A stretch of 64,000 bases of DNA from Arenibacter antarcticus (GTDB lineage Bacteria > Bacteroidota > Bacteroidia > Flavobacteriales > Flavobacteriaceae), in contig NZ_CP166679.1 in NCBI RefSeq assembly GCF_041320605.1, forward strand, positions 4,264,001 to 4,328,000. The letters run 5' to 3'. Every line of letters begins with the position of its first letter. Position 1 is the stretch's first letter. Positions 1 to 7,656 of this stretch are shown here, one piece after another. The notes below the pieces were generated by a model. It did no database searches. It was not told the origin of the DNA and was given only the letters and a program-made list of their open reading frames with translations. The translations under genes and the position numbers were made by a program.

Positions 1-2
1 TT

Positions 3-359
3 GTTGAACAAAAAGCTAAAAGTTCCGATGAAGTGCCTCTTTATATTCCTTACTATTTTACAAAAGTATTGTTAGATGAATCTTTTGAAAATATTACAAT
101 CGGATTAAAACGGAAATTTATTCAAGAAAAAATAAAAGAGATACACCATCGAGCGGAAAATGTAAGAGCGTCTGATATGGGATATTTTTTGAGAAATCTT
201 GTTGCAAGCCAAATCAAAAAAAACATTTCTCCTCCAATTTTTGATTATGATATAAGTACTAGTTCAGTCAAAATTATTGATTCAACATTTTACTTTTTTC
301 TTAAAAATTGTGATAGAGAAGAGGTTATTGAAAATCTAATGATTCCAGAAGGATTATAA
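3..359 (+). CDS. C-terminal part of an unrecognised protein, cut by the window edge
   Basis: The reading frame is open from the first bases of the window and ends at the TAA at 357-359, so this is the 3' end of a longer gene. The visible 118 residues are charged and mostly helical-looking, with no membrane segment and no motif I recognise. A GTG at 33 could be read as a start, but the frame continues upstream without a stop, so a partial gene is more likely. Function unknown. Confidence 0.5.
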   Translation, partial: VEQKAKSSDEVPLYIPYYFTKVLLDESFENITIGLKRKFIQEKIKEIHHRAENVRASDMGYFLRNLVASQIKKNISPPIFDYDISTSSVKIIDSTFYFFLKNCDREEVIENLMIPEGL

Positions 360-421
360 AAACTACTGGTCAAGCCGTATATAAGCAATATCTGTAAGTT
401 GAAAAAAAAATATGGAAGAAG

Positions 422-654
422 AAAATAAAAATTATTTTAATACCAGGAAGTACTCCTGAATTAATTGAAAGTTCAATTGCTCAGTTTAACCAACCTATAG
501 CCAATCTTTTACAGCATATAGAATACTTTGTTTGGAGCCAATTCAACAAAAATTATGGGGCGATGTAACCAGTTATTCTATAGATTCCTGTAGGGGATTT
601 ACTATATTAGGTGAATATAAGGGATATGATTTATTGTCATATACAAATTGTTAG
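422..654 (+). pseudogene. Possible frameshifted remnant of a short unknown gene
   Basis: The 319-bp gap between the first gene and the next start holds two overlapping open stretches in different frames. One runs 422-568 (48 codons, no convincing start). The other takes over in a shifted frame near 530 and ends with TAG at 652-654. Together they read like one short protein broken by a frameshift. I do not recognise the family, and the call rests only on the complementary open frames. Confidence 0.25.
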
Positions 655-678
655 CTGCAATTAAACCAACCAAAGAAT

Positions 679-1242
679 ATGAATAGTAAATCAAAAAAAG
701 CTGTTAAATCGCTTGAGAATCACCATAAAAAACTCTCGGAAATAAAAACTGTTCAAGAAGGTAATTCTTGGAAGGCTACATTGAAAGATATGCTAAACCA
801 ATATATTGGTTCAGAATCGTCAATTTCTAAAAGACTTGATGAATTGTATTTTACTCGTAAAGAAACTCAAATACATAACGTGGGAATCGGACATAGTATC
901 GTTCATGTTTACGATGAATCAAAAAAACAGGATTTTAGTAATCTTATTGAAAACTCAATATCATTCATTAGAGAAAATGGAATTTATCAAAACCCAAACA
1001 GAAAGAATTTTTTAAGTGGATTTAATAATGGAACTATTATTAGCGGGATCGTAGTTGGAACCGGAATAATTTATGGAGCTGGACATTTTTTCGGGAATTT
1101 GGAAAAAGATAGAGAAATCATTAAAATGGAAAGAGAGCTAAATAAACAGAAAGCGACTAACTCGAATCTTGAGAATGATATAAAAACTTTGAGAATTGAA
1201 AATGAACATTTGAAAGTAAAAGATACCACAAAAACGAAATAA
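679..1242 (+). CDS. Hypothetical membrane protein with C-terminal coiled coil
   Basis: This 187-residue protein has a soluble N-terminal part (residues 1-117) and one glycine-rich hydrophobic segment at about 118-138 (GTIISGIVVGTGIIYGAGHF). A Lys/Glu-rich coiled coil follows at about 140-182. It is probably a single-pass inner-membrane protein. I do not recognise the family. It is directly followed by a 22-bp sequence (1250-1271) that recurs at 17784 behind another accessory gene, so it may belong to laterally acquired gene units. The ATG at 679 is the only sensible start. Confidence 0.5.
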   Translation: MNSKSKKAVKSLENHHKKLSEIKTVQEGNSWKATLKDMLNQYIGSESSISKRLDELYFTRKETQIHNVGIGHSIVHVYDESKKQDFSNLIENSISFIRENGIYQNPNRKNFLSGFNNGTIISGIVVGTGIIYGAGHFFGNLEKDREIIKMERELNKQKATNSNLENDIKTLRIENEHLKVKDTTKTK

Positions 1243-1249
1243 AACAGCA

Positions 1250-1271
1250 GCTAATAACTAAGAAGCATTCG
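1250..1271 (+). repeat. 22-bp repeat, copy 1 (second copy at 17784-17805)
   Basis: The core GCTAATAACTAAGAAG is followed by CATTCG here and TATTCG at 17800, giving 21 of 22 identical bases. Both copies lie just after the stop of the last small accessory gene of a cluster (8 bp and 5 bp after the stops at 1242 and 17778). In this copy an imperfect 9-bp inverted repeat (1265-1273 with 1291-1299) follows. Confidence 0.6.
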
Positions 1272-1739
1272 TGCGGTCGGTACGACTGAGCATGAATGCA
1301 GTGTTGAACTACACCGGGTCGGCGGTCACTTTTCATGACTATGGGGATTGGTAGAACGCAGGCCTATCACAATATAAACATCATAAAGGAAGAATTTGAA
1401 ATATACACGCCGGATTTTGCACAAATTGAAAAGTCGAGAATTCCCTATATAAAACCCTTAAGCTCAAGGAAGCTGGCAAAATATATTGGTTCCTGCCCAA
1501 CTGTTATCAAGGATCTCGATGACCGAAAGTATCTACAAACTCTATTGGATAATATCTCAGAACTACAGGTAATTCAAAAATTGGTACAGATTTTCAAAAC
1601 GATGATTAGAACAGGGCGCGGTAATATAAACCGATGGATCGAATTTATTAAACGTTCAAAATACAAGATGGTAGGATTGACCACTTTTGCTAATGGTTTG
1701 TTAAGGGATATTAAAGCTGTTAAAAACGGGATCCATATG

Positions 1740-1745
1740 TCTTGG
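1740..1745. repeat. Target-site duplication of the outer IS21 element, left copy
   Basis: TCTTGG directly precedes the outer IS end at 1746 and recurs at 6945-6950 just beyond the other end. Removing the element and one copy restores the ISL3 transposase frame. Confidence 0.85.
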
Positions 1746-1920
1746 TGGATATACTGGAGCATGCTGACCCCTCTAAAGCCTAATCAATAAGTAACTGCCG
1801 TTCTGGCGGATGCTGACCCCCCTTTGAAAAATAAGATAGCTAGATTTTTAAATTATTCTGGAGCATGTTGACCCCTCTGGATGATTTATTTGGGAGCATG
1901 CTGACCCCCCTAGCTATTTT
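1746..1920 (+). repeat. IS21 left terminal region with repeated transposase-binding-type sites
   Basis: Four copies of a motif close to GGAGCATGCTGACCCC lie at about 1757, 1807, 1861 and 1893, the first at the terminus itself. Multiple terminal repeats of this kind are a feature of IS21-family ends and are thought to bind IstA. The mirror-image set of the inner copy is at about 6150-6327. Confidence 0.7.
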
Positions 1921-1967
1921 CTTTCTGGTTTTGGTTTATTTGATGAATACCATCAAAAAGATAACCA

Positions 1968-3512
1968 ATGGCCGGAAAATCAAAACCAATGAGTCAAGTA
2001 AAACAAATACTTCGCCTGCACTGCCAGGGAAAAGGATTTAAAACTATTGCCAGGACCCTGTCGGTGAGTAAAAACACCGTGAAAGACTATATTCAAAAAG
2101 CCAAAGCGACCGATCTCTTAATGGAAGTTTTGTTGGTTTTGGAGGATCCAGTACTAGAAGGAAAATTAAATCCTGGGAACCCTGCCTATAAAGACGAACG
2201 GTACGATCGACTTAAGCCCCAATTGGATTATTTCCGTAAGGAACTTAAGAAAACAGGTGTCAATCGACAGGTGTTATGGGATGAATATAGAGCAGGCAAC
2301 TCAGATCCTTACAGCTACGCCCAGTTCTGTTACCATATCCGGCAATACTTGCGCAGTGGCAAACCATCCATGGTATTGGAGCATAGACCGGGGGATAAAC
2401 TGTACGTGGATTTTGCCGGCAAACTTTTATGTTATGTTGATAGGCAGACCGGGGAGGAAATTAAAGTCCAGGTCTTTGTGGCCTGCCTACCGTATTCCGA
2501 CTATTGCTTCGCTATGGCAGTGCCCAGCCAAAAGACGGGAGATTTTATCTACGCCCTAGGCTGTTGTTTAAAAGAGATTGGTGGCGTACCCCAGACCCTG
2601 GTGCCGGACAATCTCAAGGCTGCTGTGATCAAAGCGAATCCCTATGAACCGGATATTAATCGTGCTCTGGAGGATTTTGCCAATCACTATGCGACTTCGG
2701 TGACCCCTACGCGCCCTAGGAGACCTCAAGATAAGTCGTTGGTGGAGAACCAGGTGAAGCTTATCTATAGCCGGGTATATGCTAAACTCCGCAAGCTTAC
2801 TTTCTTTGATCTTCCCTCGCTGAACCAGGCCATTGCCCAGAAAGTCAAAGAGCACAACCAGACCCGGATGCAACAAAAAGAGTACTGCAGGGAAGAGAAA
2901 TTCCTGGCCGATGAAAAACATACCCTTCAGCCCTTACCGGCACAGTCTTTTGAGATCAAGTACTATAGAGAGCACAAGGTGGCCAAGAACAATCATATTT
3001 ATCTGGGCATGGATAAACACTATTACAGCGTACCCTTCACCTATATCGGAATGAAGGTCAAGGTGATCTACACCCGATCCTTGGTAAAGATCTACCACAA
3101 GGCCAATCTAATTGCTACCCATCCCAGGAATCACCGCAAAGGAGGATATACCACCCGAAAAGAACATCTGTGTTCCCACCATCGGTATTACAAAGAGCGA
3201 AGTCCTACCTATTACCTGCAGCGTGGCTACAATCATTCCGAGACACTGTATACGTATATGGAGGCCTTGTTCAAACAAGATAAATATCCCGAGCAGCTTT
3301 ATAAAACCTGTGACGGCATCTTAAACCTGTCCCGTAAGGCAGATCCGAGGTCCTTTACCAAAGCATGCACTATAGCACTGGAACATCAGAATTATTCTTA
3401 CAAGTTTTTAAAACAAGTCCTAGAGAACCGGATGACCGAATACCCGGAAGAACCTGTGGTTAAATCCCTGCCGACCCATGAAAACATCCGTGGGGCATCA
3501 TCCTATAAATAA
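1968..3512 (+). CDS. istA: IS21-family transposase IstA (outer copy)
   Basis: This 514-residue protein carries out strand transfer for the IS21 element. An N-terminal helix-turn-helix lies at about residues 23-45 (KTIARTLSVSKNTVKDYI). An rve/DDE integrase core follows, with likely catalytic D148 (YVDFAG), D214 (VPDNLKAA) and E260 (SLVENQVK). A C-terminal beta-barrel-type region follows. The length is normal for IstA. It is identical to the copy at 4561-6105, so the duplication is very recent. istB starts 24 bp downstream, as in other IS21 elements, but here it is broken. Confidence 0.95.
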   Translation: MAGKSKPMSQVKQILRLHCQGKGFKTIARTLSVSKNTVKDYIQKAKATDLLMEVLLVLEDPVLEGKLNPGNPAYKDERYDRLKPQLDYFRKELKKTGVNRQVLWDEYRAGNSDPYSYAQFCYHIRQYLRSGKPSMVLEHRPGDKLYVDFAGKLLCYVDRQTGEEIKVQVFVACLPYSDYCFAMAVPSQKTGDFIYALGCCLKEIGGVPQTLVPDNLKAAVIKANPYEPDINRALEDFANHYATSVTPTRPRRPQDKSLVENQVKLIYSRVYAKLRKLTFFDLPSLNQAIAQKVKEHNQTRMQQKEYCREEKFLADEKHTLQPLPAQSFEIKYYREHKVAKNNHIYLGMDKHYYSVPFTYIGMKVKVIYTRSLVKIYHKANLIATHPRNHRKGGYTTRKEHLCSHHRYYKERSPTYYLQRGYNHSETLYTYMEALFKQDKYPEQLYKTCDGILNLSRKADPRSFTKACTIALEHQNYSYKFLKQVLENRMTEYPEEPVVKSLPTHENIRGASSYK

Positions 3513-3536
3513 GTAACCCTTTAAATTAACACACAT

Positions 3537-3730
3537 ATGAGTACTATTGAAAATCAATTGACACAGCTACGGCTCAATGGCATGCACAGTAGTTGGAAAG
3601 CTATGGTAGAAACCCGACAGCACCATGAACTCTCTTTTGGAGAGGGCCTGGAGGTCCTGTTGCAGGCGGAAGCTGAAGACCGCACCCACCGCCGTTTTGA
3701 ACGCCTGAAAAAAGGGGCACAGTTCAGATA
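3537..3730 (+). pseudogene. istB: istB 5' fragment (outer IS21 copy), interrupted by the inner IS21
   Basis: The first 65 codons of the IstB helper ATPase are intact and identical to the start of the complete copy at 3817-4536. The coding frame then runs into the terminus of the inner element at 3731. The rest of the gene resumes at 6333 after the AGATA duplication. The fragment lacks the Walker motifs. Confidence 0.9.
3726..3730. repeat. Target-site duplication of the inner IS21, left copy
   Basis: AGATA precedes the inner element and recurs at 6328-6332. Deleting 3731-6332 rebuilds an uninterrupted istB. Confidence 0.85.
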
Positions 3731-3816
3731 TGGATATTCTGGTGATGTTGACCCCCTATTCTGGCCATACTGACCCCCCTAAGGATTTTGGTCAAAAAGA
3801 TAAGTTAATGACAATA

Positions 3817-4536
3817 TTACAGTTTTTTTCTTAGACTTTCTCCCTTTAATTCTATCCGGTGAGAGGTGTGTACCAGTCGGTCCAATATCGCGTCAGCGAT
3901 GCTTGCTTCTCCAATAATATCGTACCAGCTTCCCACAGGAAGTTGACTTGCAATAATGGTAGATGATCTTCCATGCCGGTCCTCAATGATCTCCATCAGG
4001 TCCATTTGCTGTTTTCTATCCAAGTGAGCCAGTCCAAAGTCATCCAGGATTAGCAGTTTCGCCTTCGCCAACTTAGCAAAGAATTTTAGGAAGCTTCCAT
4101 CAATTCGGGTCATTTTGGTGGTCATCATTAGTTTTTGGGTGTTGTAATACAACACTCTATGCCCTTGACTACATGCTTGGTGTCCTAAGGCCGAGGCTAG
4201 AAAACTCTTCCCGCAACCCGTAGCCCCGGTCAATAGGATCGATTCCCCTTTTTCAAGATAGGAGCCACTGACGAGTTCCGTGATCTGAGCTTTATTGATT
4301 CCTCTTGAGGAATCTAGGTTCAGCTCTTCCACGCTGGCCTGATATCTGAACTGTGCCCCTTTTTTCAGGCGTTCAAAACGGCGGTGGGTGCGGTCTTCAG
4401 CTTCCGCCTGCAACAGGACCTCCAGGCCCTCTCCAAAAGAGAGTTCATGGTGCTGTCGGGTTTCTACCATAGCTTTCCAACTACTGTGCATGCCATTGAG
4501 CCGTAGCTGTGTCAATTGATTTTCAATAGTACTCAT
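3817..4536 (-). CDS. istB: IS21-family helper ATPase IstB (inner copy, intact)
   Basis: This AAA+ ATPase selects target DNA and activates IstA. The 239 residues have the usual IstB N-terminal helical domain (1-100), Walker A GATGCGKS at 104-111 and Walker B LLILDDFG with D165/D166. The length is typical. The gene starts 24 bp after istA of the same element. It is the only complete IstB in the window and could serve both IstA copies. Confidence 0.95.
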   Translation of the reverse strand: MSTIENQLTQLRLNGMHSSWKAMVETRQHHELSFGEGLEVLLQAEAEDRTHRRFERLKKGAQFRYQASVEELNLDSSRGINKAQITELVSGSYLEKGESILLTGATGCGKSFLASALGHQACSQGHRVLYYNTQKLMMTTKMTRIDGSFLKFFAKLAKAKLLILDDFGLAHLDRKQQMDLMEIIEDRHGRSSTIIASQLPVGSWYDIIGEASIADAILDRLVHTSHRIELKGESLRKKL

Positions 4537-4560
4537 ATGTGTGTTAATTTAAAGGGTTAC

Positions 4561-6105
4561 TTATTTATAGGATGATGCCCCACGGATGTTTTCATGGGTC
4601 GGCAGGGATTTAACCACAGGTTCTTCCGGGTATTCGGTCATCCGGTTCTCTAGGACTTGTTTTAAAAACTTGTAAGAATAATTCTGATGTTCCAGTGCTA
4701 TAGTGCATGCTTTGGTAAAGGACCTCGGATCTGCCTTACGGGACAGGTTTAAGATGCCGTCACAGGTTTTATAAAGCTGCTCGGGATATTTATCTTGTTT
4801 GAACAAGGCCTCCATATACGTATACAGTGTCTCGGAATGATTGTAGCCACGCTGCAGGTAATAGGTAGGACTTCGCTCTTTGTAATACCGATGGTGGGAA
4901 CACAGATGTTCTTTTCGGGTGGTATATCCTCCTTTGCGGTGATTCCTGGGATGGGTAGCAATTAGATTGGCCTTGTGGTAGATCTTTACCAAGGATCGGG
5001 TGTAGATCACCTTGACCTTCATTCCGATATAGGTGAAGGGTACGCTGTAATAGTGTTTATCCATGCCCAGATAAATATGATTGTTCTTGGCCACCTTGTG
5101 CTCTCTATAGTACTTGATCTCAAAAGACTGTGCCGGTAAGGGCTGAAGGGTATGTTTTTCATCGGCCAGGAATTTCTCTTCCCTGCAGTACTCTTTTTGT
5201 TGCATCCGGGTCTGGTTGTGCTCTTTGACTTTCTGGGCAATGGCCTGGTTCAGCGAGGGAAGATCAAAGAAAGTAAGCTTGCGGAGTTTAGCATATACCC
5301 GGCTATAGATAAGCTTCACCTGGTTCTCCACCAACGACTTATCTTGAGGTCTCCTAGGGCGCGTAGGGGTCACCGAAGTCGCATAGTGATTGGCAAAATC
5401 CTCCAGAGCACGATTAATATCCGGTTCATAGGGATTCGCTTTGATCACAGCAGCCTTGAGATTGTCCGGCACCAGGGTCTGGGGTACGCCACCAATCTCT
5501 TTTAAACAACAGCCTAGGGCGTAGATAAAATCTCCCGTCTTTTGGCTGGGCACTGCCATAGCGAAGCAATAGTCGGAATACGGTAGGCAGGCCACAAAGA
5601 CCTGGACTTTAATTTCCTCCCCGGTCTGCCTATCAACATAACATAAAAGTTTGCCGGCAAAATCCACGTACAGTTTATCCCCCGGTCTATGCTCCAATAC
5701 CATGGATGGTTTGCCACTGCGCAAGTATTGCCGGATATGGTAACAGAACTGGGCGTAGCTGTAAGGATCTGAGTTGCCTGCTCTATATTCATCCCATAAC
5801 ACCTGTCGATTGACACCTGTTTTCTTAAGTTCCTTACGGAAATAATCCAATTGGGGCTTAAGTCGATCGTACCGTTCGTCTTTATAGGCAGGGTTCCCAG
5901 GATTTAATTTTCCTTCTAGTACTGGATCCTCCAAAACCAACAAAACTTCCATTAAGAGATCGGTCGCTTTGGCTTTTTGAATATAGTCTTTCACGGTGTT
6001 TTTACTCACCGACAGGGTCCTGGCAATAGTTTTAAATCCTTTTCCCTGGCAGTGCAGGCGAAGTATTTGTTTTACTTGACTCATTGGTTTTGATTTTCCG
6101 GCCAT
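4561..6105 (-). CDS. istA: IS21-family transposase IstA (inner copy)
   Basis: The protein is identical in all 514 residues to the plus-strand copy at 1968-3512, with the same helix-turn-helix and D148/D214/E260 catalytic set. With istB directly downstream, the inner element has a complete transposition module. Complete identity of the two copies argues for insertion very recently in evolutionary terms, or ongoing gene conversion across the inverted repeat. Confidence 0.95.
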   Translation of the reverse strand: MAGKSKPMSQVKQILRLHCQGKGFKTIARTLSVSKNTVKDYIQKAKATDLLMEVLLVLEDPVLEGKLNPGNPAYKDERYDRLKPQLDYFRKELKKTGVNRQVLWDEYRAGNSDPYSYAQFCYHIRQYLRSGKPSMVLEHRPGDKLYVDFAGKLLCYVDRQTGEEIKVQVFVACLPYSDYCFAMAVPSQKTGDFIYALGCCLKEIGGVPQTLVPDNLKAAVIKANPYEPDINRALEDFANHYATSVTPTRPRRPQDKSLVENQVKLIYSRVYAKLRKLTFFDLPSLNQAIAQKVKEHNQTRMQQKEYCREEKFLADEKHTLQPLPAQSFEIKYYREHKVAKNNHIYLGMDKHYYSVPFTYIGMKVKVIYTRSLVKIYHKANLIATHPRNHRKGGYTTRKEHLCSHHRYYKERSPTYYLQRGYNHSETLYTYMEALFKQDKYPEQLYKTCDGILNLSRKADPRSFTKACTIALEHQNYSYKFLKQVLENRMTEYPEEPVVKSLPTHENIRGASSYK

Positions 6106-6327
6106 TGGTTATCTTTTTGATGGTATTCATCAAATAAACCAAAACCAGAAAGAAAATAGCTAGGGGGGTCAGCATGCTCCCAAATAAATCATCCAGAGGG
6201 GTCAACATGCTCCAGAATAATTTAAAAATCTAGCTATCTTATTTTTCAAAGGGGGGTCAGCATCCGCCAGAACGGCAGTTACTTATTGATTAGGCTTTAG
6301 AGGGGTCAGCATGCTCCAGTATATCCA

Positions 6328-6332
6328 AGATA
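6328..6332. repeat. Target-site duplication of the inner IS21, right copy
   Basis: This is the second AGATA, immediately after the inner element's left end, followed by the resumed istB sequence TATCAGGCCAGCG. Confidence 0.85.
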
Positions 6333-6858
6333 TCAGGCCAGCGTGGAAGAGCTGAACCTAGATTCCTCAAGAGGAATCAATAAAGCTCAGATCACGGAAC
6401 TCGTCAGTGGCTCCTATCTTGAAAAAGGGGAATCGATCCTATTGACCGGGGCTACGGGTTGCGGGAAGAGTTTTCTAGCCTCGGCCTTAGGACACCAAGC
6501 ATGTAGTCAAGGGCATAGAGTGTTGTATTACAACACCCAAAAACTAATGATGACCACCAAAATGACCCGAATTGATGGAAGCTTCCTAAAATTCTTTGCT
6601 AAGTTGGCGAAGGCGAAACTGCTAATCCTGGATGACTTTGGACTGGCTCACTTGGATAGAAAACAGCAAATGGACCTGATGGAGATCATTGAGGACCGGC
6701 ATGGAAGATCATCTACCATTATTGCAAGTCAACTTCCTGTGGGAAGCTGGTACGATATTATTGGAGAAGCAAGCATCGCTGACGCGATATTGGACCGACT
6801 GGTACACACCTCTCACCGGATAGAATTAAAGGGAGAAAGTCTAAGAAAAAAACTGTAA
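6333..6858 (+). pseudogene. istB: istB 3' fragment (outer IS21 copy)
   Basis: This is the remaining three-quarters of the outer istB, including Walker A GATGCGKS and Walker B LLILDDFG. It is identical to the intact copy. A GTG at 6343 could start translation of a 171-residue ATPase domain lacking the N-terminal region. It is more simply read as the downstream half of the disrupted gene. Confidence 0.88.
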
Positions 6859-6944
6859 TATTGTCATTAACTTATCTTTTTGACCAAAATCCTTAGGGGG
6901 GTCAGTATGGCCAGAATAGGGGGTCAACATCACCAGAATATCCA

Positions 6945-6950
6945 TCTTGG
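6945..6950. repeat. Target-site duplication of the outer IS21, right copy
   Basis: TCTTGG follows the right IS end at 6944. The ISL3 transposase C-terminal coding sequence resumes here. Confidence 0.85.
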
Positions 6951-7092
6951 AGCAATGGTGCTGTAGAAGGCCATGTAAACCGGATAAAGAGTATAAAAAG
7001 ACAAATGTATGGCAGGGCTTGCTTTGACCTATTGCGAAAGAAGGTGATACTATCTCAAACTGGTTAATGTTTCCCCAAATATGAGGAAGAAC

Positions 7093-7112
7093 CAACATCA
7101 CCAGAATATCCA
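7093..7112 (+). repeat. Orphan IS21 right-end tip
   Basis: The 20 bases CAACATCACCAGAATATCCA are identical to the tip of the outer element's right end at 6925-6944, but here no element is attached. The copy lies 148 bp beyond the outer element, just after the ISL3 remnant stop. It may be the scar of another insertion and imperfect loss, or of a one-ended event. Confidence 0.7.
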
Positions 7113-7656
7113 GGTATGTTGCAGGCGGGTGATTATGGGGCGGTTCATTCGTAACCTGGTCTCCTTTTTTCTTGCTCCTACTAATCCACGTATATGTTTT
7201 CGTTCAACACCGGTAATCGTTGCACAAGCCCATAAATTCATGAAAACCGAACTCTTTAAGCCCTTATCAGGTCTTTCTTATTTTGTCAACTTGACGGTAC
7301 AGCTAAATTCTGGAGGCCTTAAAATCAAGTTTATTAAGTTCTGAAGCTCTTTTGTTACTTGAAATGAATCTTCAAGAAGTTGGCATAATTAACTACTCAC
7401 TTTTATACTCTTATCTTGAAGATTTTGCAGAATAAGATTCATCATATTTATTTAAGTTAGTCATAGTAAATGTCACACTGCACTTATATTATTTAATTAA
7501 TACTTTTTATAGGCAAGCTTAAATTTTAATAACAATGCTATCTAAAATCTTATTTAACTGATTATCAGTTGTTTGTATTTCAATTAATTTTAGTTTTATT
7601 AATCACAAAAAGTTTTAAAATATGATTTGTCACAAGCATATAAAATAAACACTAAT
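7113..7656. other. Intergenic, no gene recognised
   Basis: The first 230 bp have moderate GC and an unconvincing open frame. From about 7345 the sequence becomes very AT-rich. It lies downstream of the minus-strand hsd operon. I see no clear terminator hairpin. Confidence 0.5.

Larger units (their letters stand above)
3731..6327 (-). mobile_element. IS21-family element (inner copy, 2597 bp), complete
   Basis: The element lies inverted inside the istB of its sibling. Its right end (TGGATATTCTGGTGATGTTG) is at 3731 and its left end (CTCCAGTATATCCA) at 6327, flanked by AGATA. It carries intact istA and istB and should be autonomous. The two copies together form long inverted repeats (1746-3730 against 4343-6327, and 3731-4342 against 6333-6944) that could form a cruciform or cause inversion or assembly problems. 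Confidence 0.92.
1746..6944 (+). mobile_element. IS21-family element (outer copy) carrying a second copy of itself
   Basis: The ends are imperfect inverted repeats starting TGGATAT, with CTGG and TGACCCC further in, and they are flanked by TCTTGG. The block is 5199 bp. Subtracting the inner element (2597 bp) and its 5-bp target duplication leaves 2597 bp, exactly the inner element's length. This confirms two copies of one element. The outer copy encodes an intact IstA but its istB is split, so alone it lacks the helper ATPase. The inner copy could supply it in trans. Confidence 0.92.
1335..7067 (+). pseudogene. ISL3-family transposase gene, 5'-truncated and split by IS21 insertion
   Basis: The frame from 1335 to 1745 joins perfectly to 6951-7067 once the IS21 block and one copy of its target duplication (6945-6950) are removed. 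The junction then reads through Ser-Trp-Ser-Asn-Gly and on into VNRIKSIKRQMYGRA. This is the hallmark C-terminal signature of ISL3-type DDE transposases (PWSNG..EG..NRLK..KRQMYGRA). About 175 residues remain. ISL3 transposases are normally about 400-550, so the N-terminal half is missing and the left boundary lies near 1330. The gene is inactive twice over: by 5' deletion and by the insertion. Confidence 0.85.

Noticed and set aside
1250-1310. Integron attC site
   Set aside because: A GTTGAAC (1303-1309) fits one half of the attC consensus and an imperfect stem lies inside, but the matching RYYYAAC half is not present and no integron integrase is in the window.
7081-7344. 87-residue plus-strand open frame after the ISL3 remnant
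   Set aside because: Starts inside the ISL3/IS21 scar sequence and has no coding character or family resemblance.
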